A stretch of DNA of 12,719 bases from Euryarchaeota archaeon UBA39 (GCA_002503045.1 DAQW01000131.1:31512-44230); one strand, 5' to 3'. Shown: positions 1-7,523, counted from the stretch's first letter. Numbers and translations are program-made. The notes: generated by a model not told the origin, from the sequence alone.

Positions 1-293
1 GAAAGAAAACCATAACCTGGATGTATCGCGTCTGCACCACATGACTTTGCAGCATCAATAATTGCTTCTCCATTAAGATAAGTCTCTGCTAAACTATCGC
101 CTAGCAAGGTAACTACTTTGTCTGCCAATTCAGTATGTAATGCCCCCTCATCAGATGCAGATTGAATAGCAATGGCTTCGATCTCCATTTCTTGACAAGC
201 ACGGATTATTCTGCAAGCAATTTCTCCCCTATTTGCAATAAGAATGGAGGAGATAGGCTTTGGTGCCTCTTTCATCCATTCAGGTTTCGCCAT
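1..293 (-). CDS. liuD: Biotin carboxylase subunit of methylcrotonyl-CoA carboxylase, N-terminal part (cut by window edge)
   Basis: Only the first 97 codons are present; the gene runs off the left edge. The protein begins MAKPEWMKEAPKP and then shows the biotin carboxylase N-terminal signature ILIANRGEIACRIIR at about residues 17-31 and HPGYGFL at 91-97, the standard opening of the ATP-grasp biotin carboxylases of acetyl-, propionyl- and methylcrotonyl-CoA carboxylases. This subunit would carboxylate biotin using ATP and bicarbonate in the cytoplasm and, in the acyl-CoA carboxylase type, also carry the biotin domain, which is not visible here. Assignment to the methylcrotonyl enzyme rests on the two genes upstream (carboxyltransferase and methylglutaconyl-CoA hydratase), not on this fragment. 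ATG at 293 is chosen because GGAGTGA (298-304) lies 4 bases before it and overlaps the stop codon of the preceding gene, which suggests translational coupling. Alternative: the subunit is shared with other acyl-CoA carboxylases. Confidence 0.9.
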   Translation of the reverse strand, partial: MAKPEWMKEAPKPISSILIANRGEIACRIIRACQEMEIEAIAIQSASDEGALHTELADKVVTLLGDSLAETYLNGEAIIDAAKSCGADAIHPGYGFL

Positions 294-297
294 TCAA

Positions 298-1164
298 TCA
301 CTCCTGATTTGGTTTCCAATCAGCAGATCTTTTCTCAAGAAATGATGCTAGACCTTCTTGGCCTTCTCTTGAACCACGCATCTCACTTGTTTTATCTAAA
401 GTCCAAAGTCGTAATTCTTCGTCTGAATCTTTCCATCTATCAAAAATTAATGCTAATTTCTTCGCTTCTCCAATTGCCATTGGCCCAGTAGTTAATACTT
501 CAGAAATTACTACATCAACTGCTACTGCTGCTTCTTTAGGACTTGGTTCCAATTGGTCAACCATTCCTATTCTCAATGCTTCTTCTGAACTAATTCGAGA
601 AGCCAACATAGCCAAACGACGGAATTGAGAACTACCTAATCTACGGTAAACATATGGCCCTATTACTGCTGGTAAAATTCCTAATTTTCCTTCTGAAAGT
701 GCAATACGTGTCTTTGGTTCAACGATTACGTGGTCTAGACATGCAATCAACCCTGCACCACCTCCTAAAGCAACGCCTTGGACGACTCCTATGGTAAAAC
801 AGGGATGTGCCCAAAGAGAATTGAATAGTCTATCTAATCTTTCAGAATCAATCCTATTTTCTTCTGGACTTTTCGCACCTGCATCCCTCATCATATTGAT
901 ATCTGCACCTGCACAAAAATGACGTCCTTCTCCTTCTAAAACAAGAACCCTAAGATTGTCATTTCCTTCGGAATCTTTCAATTGACCTAATGAGAAAACG
1001 GATTTACTAGATGTCCAGTTGAGAACTTCGATTAATTCTGAAATTAATTTGATATTCAACGCATTAAAAACATCAGGTCTAGACAAGGTAATTCGTGCAA
1101 CTGGACCTTCGATTTCTAATCTACATAATTCTGTAACAGGAAAATCATTTGTGGGTAAACTCAT
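298..1164 (-). CDS. liuC: Enoyl-CoA hydratase family protein, probable methylglutaconyl-CoA hydratase
   Basis: A 288-residue crotonase-fold protein. Oxyanion-hole segments are visible as FCAGADI (about 83-89) and ALGGGAG (132-138), followed by LSEGKLGILPAVIGPYVYRRLG (two overlapping pieces, about 156-177). The PA-x-I-x-PYV-x-R form is the one I associate with LiuC-type methylglutaconyl-CoA hydratases, and Glu158 is the likely catalytic acid. The reaction would hydrate 3-methylglutaconyl-CoA to HMG-CoA, directly after the carboxylase step in leucine breakdown. It sits between the two carboxylase genes, as in bacterial liuBCD clusters. The start is placed at 1164 (MSLPTND): AGGATGTGA precedes it and the upstream stop is 4 bases away. 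The in-frame ATG at 1212 would add 16 residues with no family similarity and overlap liuB by 44 bases. An insert of about 12 residues around 52-72 lengthens the loop before the first motif. A generic enoyl-CoA hydratase cannot be excluded. Confidence 0.88.
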   Translation of the reverse strand: MSLPTNDFPVTELCRLEIEGPVARITLSRPDVFNALNIKLISELIEVLNWTSSKSVFSLGQLKDSEGNDNLRVLVLEGEGRHFCAGADINMMRDAGAKSPEENRIDSERLDRLFNSLWAHPCFTIGVVQGVALGGGAGLIACLDHVIVEPKTRIALSEGKLGILPAVIGPYVYRRLGSSQFRRLAMLASRISSEEALRIGMVDQLEPSPKEAAVAVDVVISEVLTTGPMAIGEAKKLALIFDRWKDSDEELRLWTLDKTSEMRGSREGQEGLASFLEKRSADWKPNQE

Positions 1165-1168
1165 TTTA

Positions 1169-2779
1169 TCACATCCTGAAAATACCATAATTTGTATCTG
1201 GCATCGGTGCATTAAGGCTTGAACTGATACATAGTCCTAGAATATCTCTAGTATCTCTAGGGTCAATAATACCATCATCCCATAATCTGGATGTAGAATA
1301 ATATGGACTGCCTTCTGTCTCATACTTTTGCAAAGTTGGCTCTTGAAATTGTTTAATTTCATCTTCATCCATTGGTTCAAGACCTTCACGAACCCTCTGA
1401 TCTTGCTTTACAGTGGAAAGAACTTGGGCAGCTTGAGGACCCCCCATTACTGAAATTCTTGCGTTTGGCCACATAAACAAAAATCGAGGATCATATGCTC
1501 TACCACACATTCCATAATTCCCTGCACCATGTGAACCACCTATTATGATAGTAAATTTGGGTACTGGGACGCATGAAACAGCAGTAACTAACTTTGCTCC
1601 ATCTTTTGCTATTCCTCCTGCTTCGTAGTCTTTACCGACCATGAAACCAGTAATATTCTGAAGAAATACCAGCGGAATTCCTCGTTGCCCACATAATTCA
1701 ACAAAATGAGCCCCTTTCAAGGAAGATTCAGAAAATAAAATTCCATTATTTGCAACAATTCCAACAGGATAACCGTGAATACGAGCAAAACCACATACTA
1801 ATGATGTACCATAACGTGGTTTAAATTCATGAAATCGCGAACCATCAACTATTCGAGAAATTACTTCTCTTACATCGAATGCTGTTCGATTATCTTCTGG
1901 AATAATTCCTAAGAGATCCTCTACATCATGCCGTGGCGGTTCTGGATCTGAAACTTCTAAACGTGTTTTTTGACCTGTATTCAGATTCTCTACGATATTT
2001 CTTACCATTCGTAATGCCTCTGGTTCATCATCTGCAAAATGATCAGCCACCCCAGATTGTCGAGTATGAACATCAGCCCCCCCCAAATCTTCTGCTGAGA
2101 CTTCTTCTCCGGTTGCTGCCTTAACAAGTGGAGGGCCAGCGAGAAAAATTGTTCCATTTCCTTTTACAATAATTGATTCGTCTGACATAGCAGGTACATA
2201 TGCTCCACCAGCTGTGCAAGATCCACAAACTGCTGCAATTTGTGGAATCCCCTTTCCTGACATAATTGCCTGATTCCTAAAAATTCTTCCAAAATGACCT
2301 TTGTCAGGAAATACTTCATCTTGCATTGGAAGAAATGCTCCTCCACTATCTACAAGGTAAATGCACGGAATATTGTTCTCTTCAGCTATTTCTTGTGCAC
2401 GAATATGCTTCTTCACAGTCATAGGATAATATGATCCTCCTTTCACAGTAGCATCATTGGCAACAAACATGCACTCGCGGCCATGTACGATTCCTATTCC
2501 TGTAACAATACCCGCCGAAGACGCCTTTCCATCATATAATCCATGAGCTGCTAATGGAGACATTTCCAAGAATGCAGTACCTGGATCACATATTGATTCA
2601 ATGCGCTCTCGAGGTAATGCCTTTCCACGATTTCTATGTCGTTCGACATATTTCGTACCTCCACCAAGTTTGACCTTTTCTAATTCAGCCCTCAGATTGA
2701 CGATTAATCCCTTATTATGTGAGATACGATTGACGAAAATCGTGTCGGACCGATTGACCCTAGTTGGGAGGACATCCAT
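1169..2779 (-). CDS. liuB: Methylcrotonyl-CoA carboxylase carboxyltransferase (beta) subunit
   Basis: This 536-residue protein has the full length of bacterial and mitochondrial MCC beta subunits. It transfers the carboxyl group from biotin to 3-methylcrotonyl-CoA in leucine/isovalerate catabolism, in complex with the biotin carboxylase subunit encoded two genes on. Family blocks in order: RGKALPRERI (51-60), FVANDATVKGGSYYP (105-119), IYLVDSGGAFLP (140-151), GSCTAGGAYVPAMSDE (186-201), AATGEEVSAEDLGGADVH (221-238), FDVREVISRIVDGSRF (301-316), NITGFMVG (375-382), IIGGSHGAGNYGMCGRAY (412-429) and the C-terminal YGIFRM, which matches the closing residues of known MCC beta proteins. The glycine-rich oxyanion-hole segments of both crotonase-like halves are intact. 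ATG at 2779 is the only ATG, GTG or TTG codon that fits the N-terminus; no good Shine-Dalgarno precedes it, only GATAGG ten bases upstream. The first 30 residues differ from the family and contain VNR, VNR and VNL repeats. Confidence 0.95.
   Translation of the reverse strand: MDVLPTRVNRSDTIFVNRISHNKGLIVNLRAELEKVKLGGGTKYVERHRNRGKALPRERIESICDPGTAFLEMSPLAAHGLYDGKASSAGIVTGIGIVHGRECMFVANDATVKGGSYYPMTVKKHIRAQEIAEENNIPCIYLVDSGGAFLPMQDEVFPDKGHFGRIFRNQAIMSGKGIPQIAAVCGSCTAGGAYVPAMSDESIIVKGNGTIFLAGPPLVKAATGEEVSAEDLGGADVHTRQSGVADHFADDEPEALRMVRNIVENLNTGQKTRLEVSDPEPPRHDVEDLLGIIPEDNRTAFDVREVISRIVDGSRFHEFKPRYGTSLVCGFARIHGYPVGIVANNGILFSESSLKGAHFVELCGQRGIPLVFLQNITGFMVGKDYEAGGIAKDGAKLVTAVSCVPVPKFTIIIGGSHGAGNYGMCGRAYDPRFLFMWPNARISVMGGPQAAQVLSTVKQDQRVREGLEPMDEDEIKQFQEPTLQKYETEGSPYYSTSRLWDDGIIDPRDTRDILGLCISSSLNAPMPDTNYGIFRM
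2695..2758 (-). repeat. Three copies of GTCAATC inside the 5' end of liuB
   Basis: The 7-mer GATTGAC (GTCAATC on the coding strand) occurs at 2695-2701, 2728-2734 and 2752-2758. The spacings of 33 and 24 bases are both multiples of three, so the copies encode the VN pairs in VNR, VNR and VNL near the N-terminus. They lie just inside the coding start, where a bound regulator could act, but chance or a short coding repeat is equally possible. Confidence 0.4.
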
Positions 2780-2828
2780 GATGCTCGGACCTATCGAGAA
2801 CGAGGCCGGCCTTGAATGAAGCGGGGGA
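2780..2828 (-). promoter_or_regulatory. Putative promoter/operator region of the liuBCD unit with a GC palindrome
   Basis: This 49-base gap precedes liuB. It is markedly GC-rich (29 of 50 bases for 2781-2830) next to AT-rich genes. It holds the perfect 10-base palindrome AGGCCGGCCT at 2803-2812, ending 23 bases before the liuB ATG, and a CTCG-N7-CGAG inverted repeat at 2784-2798 that encloses the GATAGG motif. No TATA-like element is evident. The palindrome sits where archaeal promoters carry the TATA/BRE contact, so a repressor site is conceivable. This is inference from position and symmetry only. Confidence 0.3.
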
Positions 2829-4220
2829 TTAGACTCCTAGGGCCATTCTGAATACATCTCTTAGACCTGGAGCTAATCCTACAGTCATCAAGGCTAAAGC
2901 CATTAAAATTCTAAGATGACGGTACCTATATTCCCATCGTTGAAGAGCATAAAACCACCAAACTACCATACCAATAAAACACTTGAGAACTGTGAATCCA
3001 TATGCACTTCCAAAAAATTCAATCACAGCACTAGATAAGACATGTTTCTCAATATAACCATATTCTGCCAAACCAATACCAGTTGCAATACCATCGACAG
3101 CTTGACCATACATTGCAATAAGTACTATTGGTGAAGCAAGAATCGCTTTCCAAGTTAATGATTCCATATTATCATGTAACTGAGTTCTTTCTTTCTCATA
3201 GTCAGATAGAGAGATGCCGGGGGGCAATAATCCTGGAACTGATATTCCACAATTTTTCAATTTTTGTAAGTTCGGACGCCCTACCAATAAGTAGACAGTA
3301 AAAAGGGCCAAAAATGGAACAACTAGTGTCCAAAATAGAGCTTCTGGGTGGAAAATTTCAACTACACCTGTTTCGGGAATAATTGCTGATCTATCTATCG
3401 AAAGAATCGCAGATTTATCTCCCGATTCCTCTAATTTCAACATCATTCGAATATACGAATGAAGACAACCATACAAAACAATACATCCGCCTATCCCAAC
3501 TTGAAATATGCCCTGTTCAATTGAAGACCATTTTTCCATAAAAGGGTGAGAAAAAATTACAACAATGATTGCAATCAATCCAAAAATAGCTACTGGCCAC
3601 AAATTCAGCAAGTTTTCCATCGATGTTCCTATTCGACCTTCTTGCAATGATGTAAGAAACAGGATTGTTTGGAATGTTACCAACGCAATTGATGCCCCCG
3701 TAACCCAAATTCGATCATCTCTATTTTGGCCTGATTTTGCCGCAAGTGAAGCGATAAATCCTGACAAAATTACCCATATTGCTCCTTGAAAATGAATCCC
3801 CGGGGAAACAAACCATGACTCAAGTGAAGAACCAAAAAGTGAGGCGTCTTCTACTACTTCTCCTAATGCTGCCCAAATTACCCATGGTAGCAATGCAAAT
3901 ATTGTACATTCAGTTGCAGAAATGCCTACCTTTCTCAAAATTGCTGCAATTGAAATAACTGATAAAATAAGTGTAAAATTGTAAGATAGAGTATTCACTT
4001 GATTGTACGAACCATCTGCTAAACTCTCAGCCCTTATTGGGTCCAAAAAATAGTCTTGGAAAATCGAGTCAAGAACATTTCCTGGACTTAATGTTTCAGA
4101 AATGATAGCAGCCGCTACAATACAAACTATGAGTCCTAGAAGTAAAATCGAGAGACGTTCCCACCATGAGAACGTTTCATCTCCCAAAACAGGACTTGAG
4201 CGTACTGGATTCACAGACAA
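2829..4220 (-). CDS. DUF63 family multi-pass membrane protein, enlarged
   Basis: An archaeal integral membrane protein of unknown function. DUF63 hallmarks visible are YNQVNTLSYN (72-81) early, GEVVEDASLFG (120-130) with WFVSPGIHF (136-144), and, near the end, YGQAVDGIATGIGL (371-384), YGYIEKHVL (387-395) and the closing GLAPGLRDVFRMALGV (448-463). About nine to eleven hydrophobic segments can be picked out. At 463 residues it is clearly longer than the roughly 270-300 residues I know for the family; the extra material is mostly the hydrophobic and loop region between about 165 and 350. No ATG is in frame at the 5' end: the start is TTG at 4220 preceded by GAGTTGATG, or GTG at 4214. It lies 38 bases after the FKBP gene on the same strand, so co-transcription is plausible. 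No biochemical role can be read from the sequence. Confidence 0.85.
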   Translation of the reverse strand: MSVNPVRSSPVLGDETFSWWERLSILLLGLIVCIVAAAIISETLSPGNVLDSIFQDYFLDPIRAESLADGSYNQVNTLSYNFTLILSVISIAAILRKVGISATECTIFALLPWVIWAALGEVVEDASLFGSSLESWFVSPGIHFQGAIWVILSGFIASLAAKSGQNRDDRIWVTGASIALVTFQTILFLTSLQEGRIGTSMENLLNLWPVAIFGLIAIIVVIFSHPFMEKWSSIEQGIFQVGIGGCIVLYGCLHSYIRMMLKLEESGDKSAILSIDRSAIIPETGVVEIFHPEALFWTLVVPFLALFTVYLLVGRPNLQKLKNCGISVPGLLPPGISLSDYEKERTQLHDNMESLTWKAILASPIVLIAMYGQAVDGIATGIGLAEYGYIEKHVLSSAVIEFFGSAYGFTVLKCFIGMVVWWFYALQRWEYRYRHLRILMALALMTVGLAPGLRDVFRMALGV

Positions 4221-4258
4221 ACGACATCAACTCAGGTGATGACTATTACGCTCAAAAA
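4221..4258 (-). promoter_or_regulatory. FKBP-DUF63 gap with start-site signal and small inverted repeat
   Basis: The 38-base gap contains CATCA-N7-TGATG (4225-4241), a 5-base inverted repeat, and GAGTTGATG four bases before the TTG codon, which resembles the GGAGGTGATG ribosome-binding consensus. A out-of-frame ATG at 4227 does not lead into the DUF63 frame. Confidence 0.3.
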
Positions 4259-5092
4259 TCACTCTTCTTCATTGGAAGATGACTCTGAAAGTCTTGCAAT
4301 AAGATCTGCCTTCTTTCCTCCAACTGGGAGACCTGCAGCTTTGCATCTTTCCTTCAATTGGGCTACCGAAAGGGATGATAAATCTTCATCGCTATCATCT
4401 TCAACTTCATCGGCAACCATAGGAGCATGTACTTCTCGGAAAATAATCGTTTGAACACCTACATGATCCCTCAATGTTCGAATTAAACCAAACTTTGTGT
4501 ATGCCCAGTTTTGATCATATGAAACATACTCTGGCAATGTAATTGTTAAATCATCACCATCGAATGAAGACTCGAAACCATCCCTACCAGTATTGGTTTC
4601 CAATAAAGTATTGACTTTTTCAGAACGGTCAGTGACTTCCTTAACAATCTTGTATTTGTAACGAAGGGTTACTCCAGCTAATGCATGATTGAAATCAATA
4701 CTAGCACGCCCAGAACGGAAAGACTTGAGAATTCCATTTCTACCTCCAATCTCGACCATGCCTCCAATCTGTAAATTTTCAGGATCGCGAACAGAACGAG
4801 AAAGTTGTTGTAAACTCATTACTTCAACAGCACTTGCATCACGTTCTCCATATGCATCCGCGGGAGGGATGTCAAACTCATAATCGGTAGCGACTTTTGC
4901 TTCTTCTAAATGAGATTCAAACCCCTTGATGAGACGTCCATCTCCAATTACAGTAATCAATGGAGAATAAGTTCGATTGGCTTCGTGTCTATCGTGTTCT
5001 TGGGCTACAGCCTCTCGAGTAGTTTCGATAAGATCTCCTGAATCTGCATTATACAAGTCATAATCGATGTGGACAATGGAACCGTTCTCCAT
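4259..5092 (-). CDS. FKBP-type peptidyl-prolyl isomerase with C-terminal SAP domain
   Basis: A 277-residue cytoplasmic protein with no signal peptide. The N-terminal part is a SlyD-like FKBP fold: IVHIDYDLY (6-14), VIGDGRLIKGFESHLEEA (48-65), PPADAYGERD (76-85), an insert-in-flap-type segment at about 86-130, then DFNHALAGVTL (133-143). A second region at about 155-222 matches the extension of long archaeal FKBPs in position. After an acidic linker (226-237, EVEDDSDED-like) comes a SAP motif at about 241-268, with LKERCKAAGLPV and KKADLIARL. The FKBP part would catalyse proline isomerisation and act as a chaperone. SAP domains usually bind AT-rich DNA or nucleic acid, so this enzyme may be tethered to the nucleoid; that is inference. 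The start has an excellent Shine-Dalgarno 7 bases upstream, which suggests strong expression. The gene follows ccmF after 76 bases. Confidence 0.92.
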   Translation of the reverse strand: MENGSIVHIDYDLYNADSGDLIETTREAVAQEHDRHEANRTYSPLITVIGDGRLIKGFESHLEEAKVATDYEFDIPPADAYGERDASAVEVMSLQQLSRSVRDPENLQIGGMVEIGGRNGILKSFRSGRASIDFNHALAGVTLRYKYKIVKEVTDRSEKVNTLLETNTGRDGFESSFDGDDLTITLPEYVSYDQNWAYTKFGLIRTLRDHVGVQTIIFREVHAPMVADEVEDDSDEDLSSLSVAQLKERCKAAGLPVGGKKADLIARLSESSSNEEE

Positions 5093-5099
5093 ACATATT

Positions 5100-5107
5100 A
5101 CCTCCTT
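5100..5107 (-). promoter_or_regulatory. Strong Shine-Dalgarno of the FKBP-SAP gene
   Basis: AAGGAGGT, continuing as AA toward the gene, is a near-perfect anti-Shine-Dalgarno match 7 bases before ATG 5092. It is the best ribosome-binding site in the window and decides this start over the out-of-frame ATG at 5096. Confidence 0.75.
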
Positions 5108-5157
5108 AAGGACAACCGCGCGACCTACTTCCCCCTTATGAGAGTGGCCCTTACTTC

Positions 5158-5179
5158 AATCAGAAAAATTACTCTGATT
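5158..5179. repeat. Inverted repeat across the ccmF stop codon
   Basis: AATCAGA (5158-5164) and TCTGATT (5173-5179) form a perfect 7-base inverted repeat with an 8-base AT-rich loop, overlapping the ccmF stop at 5169-5171. In the minus-strand transcript it could fold at the 3' end of the ccmF coding sequence. No U-tract follows, so it is not a convincing terminator; a processing or stability element is possible. Confidence 0.35.
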
Positions 5180-7523
5180 CTTCAAATTGAATTGGCCGAA
5201 TTCGTTTCAAAGTTAGTAGAGATCCAAACATAATCATCAACCAACCAATCCAAACTAAATGACTTCCAGGTAAATCGTAAACCGTTAGACGTACACGATC
5301 TACATCATCTAATTCTCCCATCATGGCATGAGTCATTATTTGATTCATCTGAGTTAAATCAAGAATAAGAATTGTATCTCCCTTCCAATCAACTAATCGG
5401 TCAATCTCCGATCTTGGCCGTATTGCGCCATCTGCAGAATCAAACCTCAAAACACCTGGTTCTACTGAACTGATGAATTTCCCATTTGTATCATAGACAT
5501 TTATCTGAATCCCAAAAAAACCATCTGCAATCGAAAATCTCTCAGAAAATTCTGAATCATTCGACTTTAATGTAGTAATATCTGTCATTTCATATAGAAA
5601 ATCACCATGACGAATTTGTTCATCTCTGATCAATGTTACTTGATGAGAAGGATCAACTCGATCGACTAACGTGGTGGTAAGAACATGCCCTACAAGTAAA
5701 AAGAGAATTCCAACATGAGCTAAATGTGAACCTAAAACACGTAATTTGGGAATTCTTCTCTTTACATTAGGCGACATTTCTCTAATTGTCGAAATTAAAT
5801 CAGCTATAGAAGGAGGAGTTGCAATGACTAACCAAACTAAAAGGAAGCGACTAATATGTCCTCGGTCAATTGATTGAGTAAGTAATTGTTCAGAATTTCC
5901 AGGGAGTGGAAAGAAATCAAGCCCATACAATGCGGCAGAAAAGGAAAATATTACACCCATGATTAGAATCGAGATACGTTGAAACTTTGAAGCACGACGA
6001 AGTGAATAAATAAGCAAACCAGAGGCTAAAATGGCAATTAGAATAGAGCCGAAAGCTTCGTGTGCTTCTGGTGAAGAACCATCTATTTCTGCCAACAATA
6101 ACAACCAAGTTAGAACAAGGAAAGACCCCCCTCCAGCCAATGGAATATGTAAAACAAGAGAAGACAATGAGAGTTTTTTCTGATTGGTTTCTTCTTCAGA
6201 AGCCAATAACCAAGGTAGAAGTAACAAAAGCATCCCAATACCAGCTTGTAACGAATCTAGATGCCATGACCACCTAGAAAAAAGCAAGATTATTACGCCT
6301 ACAGAGGGCCATAATACTGACTGGTTTCTATCATGTAACATTAAGAATATAACCGGAATCAATAGTATTGCAACTGACAGTGATTGAGAATAAATTAGAA
6401 TCGCTAATTCACCGATTAAAATTATGAAACCAAGAATTGGACGAGCAGTCAACAAAATTTCATCACCAGAAGTTAATACCTGCTCTGAACGATAACGACC
6501 TAACCAAAATGTTGCAAATGAGATGAAAAGAATCATTCCCAAAAATTGAATCAATACTTCTACACCTTCTACACCAGAATCCCAAAGCGAGAGGACTCTG
6601 ATGTATGCATCATTAGTTAAAGCCTCACTATCTTGAGATGCAACAAAAGCATGGACTGATGCCCAAACACCATTTGCTCGAGTTACTAATGTAGAATGGA
6701 GTGCTAATGCACCTGTCAATAATGCTAATGCAGGAGACCATACATAAGCAGAATTTCTATTCTTCATCTTTGGAGACATGCGAATATGGATCAAAAGCAA
6801 CAAAGAAAGCCAAGGTAACAATGATGCTGTTTCAACTGGATCCCATGCCCAATAACCACCCCAATCAAGGACAGTATAAGCCCATAATCCTCCCAATCCT
6901 ATACCCAAGGTTCCTGTAAAGAAACCTGCTCTCGCTAAGGGCAATTGTTCCAAATGTATTTCATAAGGGTCCATTCCATTCAGTATCCCTTCCATAGCTA
7001 CCGAAGCCACAACCAAACATAACGCATAAAATGCAAATACTATCGGTGGATGAATTACCATTAAATCGGTTTGAAGAAAAACATTAAGTTCGGAACGAGG
7101 GGGAGAATTATCCAAAGCAAAGGGTTCGAGTAAAAAGGCTATGAAAAATAGGCAAAGAGTCAGAAAATGAAGGACTCCTCCTGTACCAACCCTCTTCTTT
7201 ACACTATCTTTATCCGAAATATTACGCCACCACAATCTTGCTGCAGATAGCCAAGCAATCCATAGCAACAACGGCCCTGCTCTTCCAGCCCAAACAGCAG
7301 AAACACGATAATGGATGGGAAGATCATAAGATCCATTGATTCTAACTGTGCGTAATGAATCTAAATCAAGAATAAATGCAATAATTAAGAAAATGAATGG
7401 CAATGCTTGCAATCCTAGAATAGAAAATTCACGGGGATGCGGTGTACGGAAAACTATAGAATGACGAAATGCAAGTAGTGTGGCAAATGATGGAACTCCG
7501 AGAAGAAGAAGGTCCAGCCACAT
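5169..7523 (-). CDS. ccmF: Cytochrome c-type biogenesis protein CcmF (haem lyase)
   Basis: A 784-residue polytopic membrane protein of the CcmF/CcsA haem-handling family, which attaches haem b to apocytochrome c on the outer face of the membrane. Visible features: HYRVSAVWAGRAGPLLLW (71-88), corresponding to the CcmF WGG/H-EGS region; IHPP (157-160) on a membrane segment; the tryptophan-rich haem-binding WWD-type motif WGGYWAWDPVE (221-231); LHSTLVTRANGVWASVHAF (275-293), with the conserved external histidine at 291; and a C-terminal GSHLAHVGILFLLVGHVL segment (598-615), followed by a roughly 130-residue extracytoplasmic domain and a last membrane helix (about 754-773). It is longer than typical bacterial CcmF (about 650), mostly because of extra hydrophobic segments between 350 and 560. 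No other ccm gene is nearby. Its start at 7523 has GATAGGT directly before ATG instead of a spaced Shine-Dalgarno. The gene lies 54 bases after the reductase gene. Confidence 0.93.
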   Translation of the reverse strand: MWLDLLLLGVPSFATLLAFRHSIVFRTPHPREFSILGLQALPFIFLIIAFILDLDSLRTVRINGSYDLPIHYRVSAVWAGRAGPLLLWIAWLSAARLWWRNISDKDSVKKRVGTGGVLHFLTLCLFFIAFLLEPFALDNSPPRSELNVFLQTDLMVIHPPIVFAFYALCLVVASVAMEGILNGMDPYEIHLEQLPLARAGFFTGTLGIGLGGLWAYTVLDWGGYWAWDPVETASLLPWLSLLLLIHIRMSPKMKNRNSAYVWSPALALLTGALALHSTLVTRANGVWASVHAFVASQDSEALTNDAYIRVLSLWDSGVEGVEVLIQFLGMILFISFATFWLGRYRSEQVLTSGDEILLTARPILGFIILIGELAILIYSQSLSVAILLIPVIFLMLHDRNQSVLWPSVGVIILLFSRWSWHLDSLQAGIGMLLLLLPWLLASEEETNQKKLSLSSLVLHIPLAGGGSFLVLTWLLLLAEIDGSSPEAHEAFGSILIAILASGLLIYSLRRASKFQRISILIMGVIFSFSAALYGLDFFPLPGNSEQLLTQSIDRGHISRFLLVWLVIATPPSIADLISTIREMSPNVKRRIPKLRVLGSHLAHVGILFLLVGHVLTTTLVDRVDPSHQVTLIRDEQIRHGDFLYEMTDITTLKSNDSEFSERFSIADGFFGIQINVYDTNGKFISSVEPGVLRFDSADGAIRPRSEIDRLVDWKGDTILILDLTQMNQIMTHAMMGELDDVDRVRLTVYDLPGSHLVWIGWLMIMFGSLLTLKRIRPIQFEESE

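Noticed and set aside
162..491. Open frame of 109 codons on the plus strand
   Set aside because: It lies antisense across the liuC/liuD junction, with no family similarity; both overlapped genes are conserved.
1165..1212. Upstream ATG giving the hydratase sixteen extra residues
   Set aside because: It would overlap liuB by 44 bases, lacks similarity to the family, and a good ribosome-binding site precedes the ATG at 1164.
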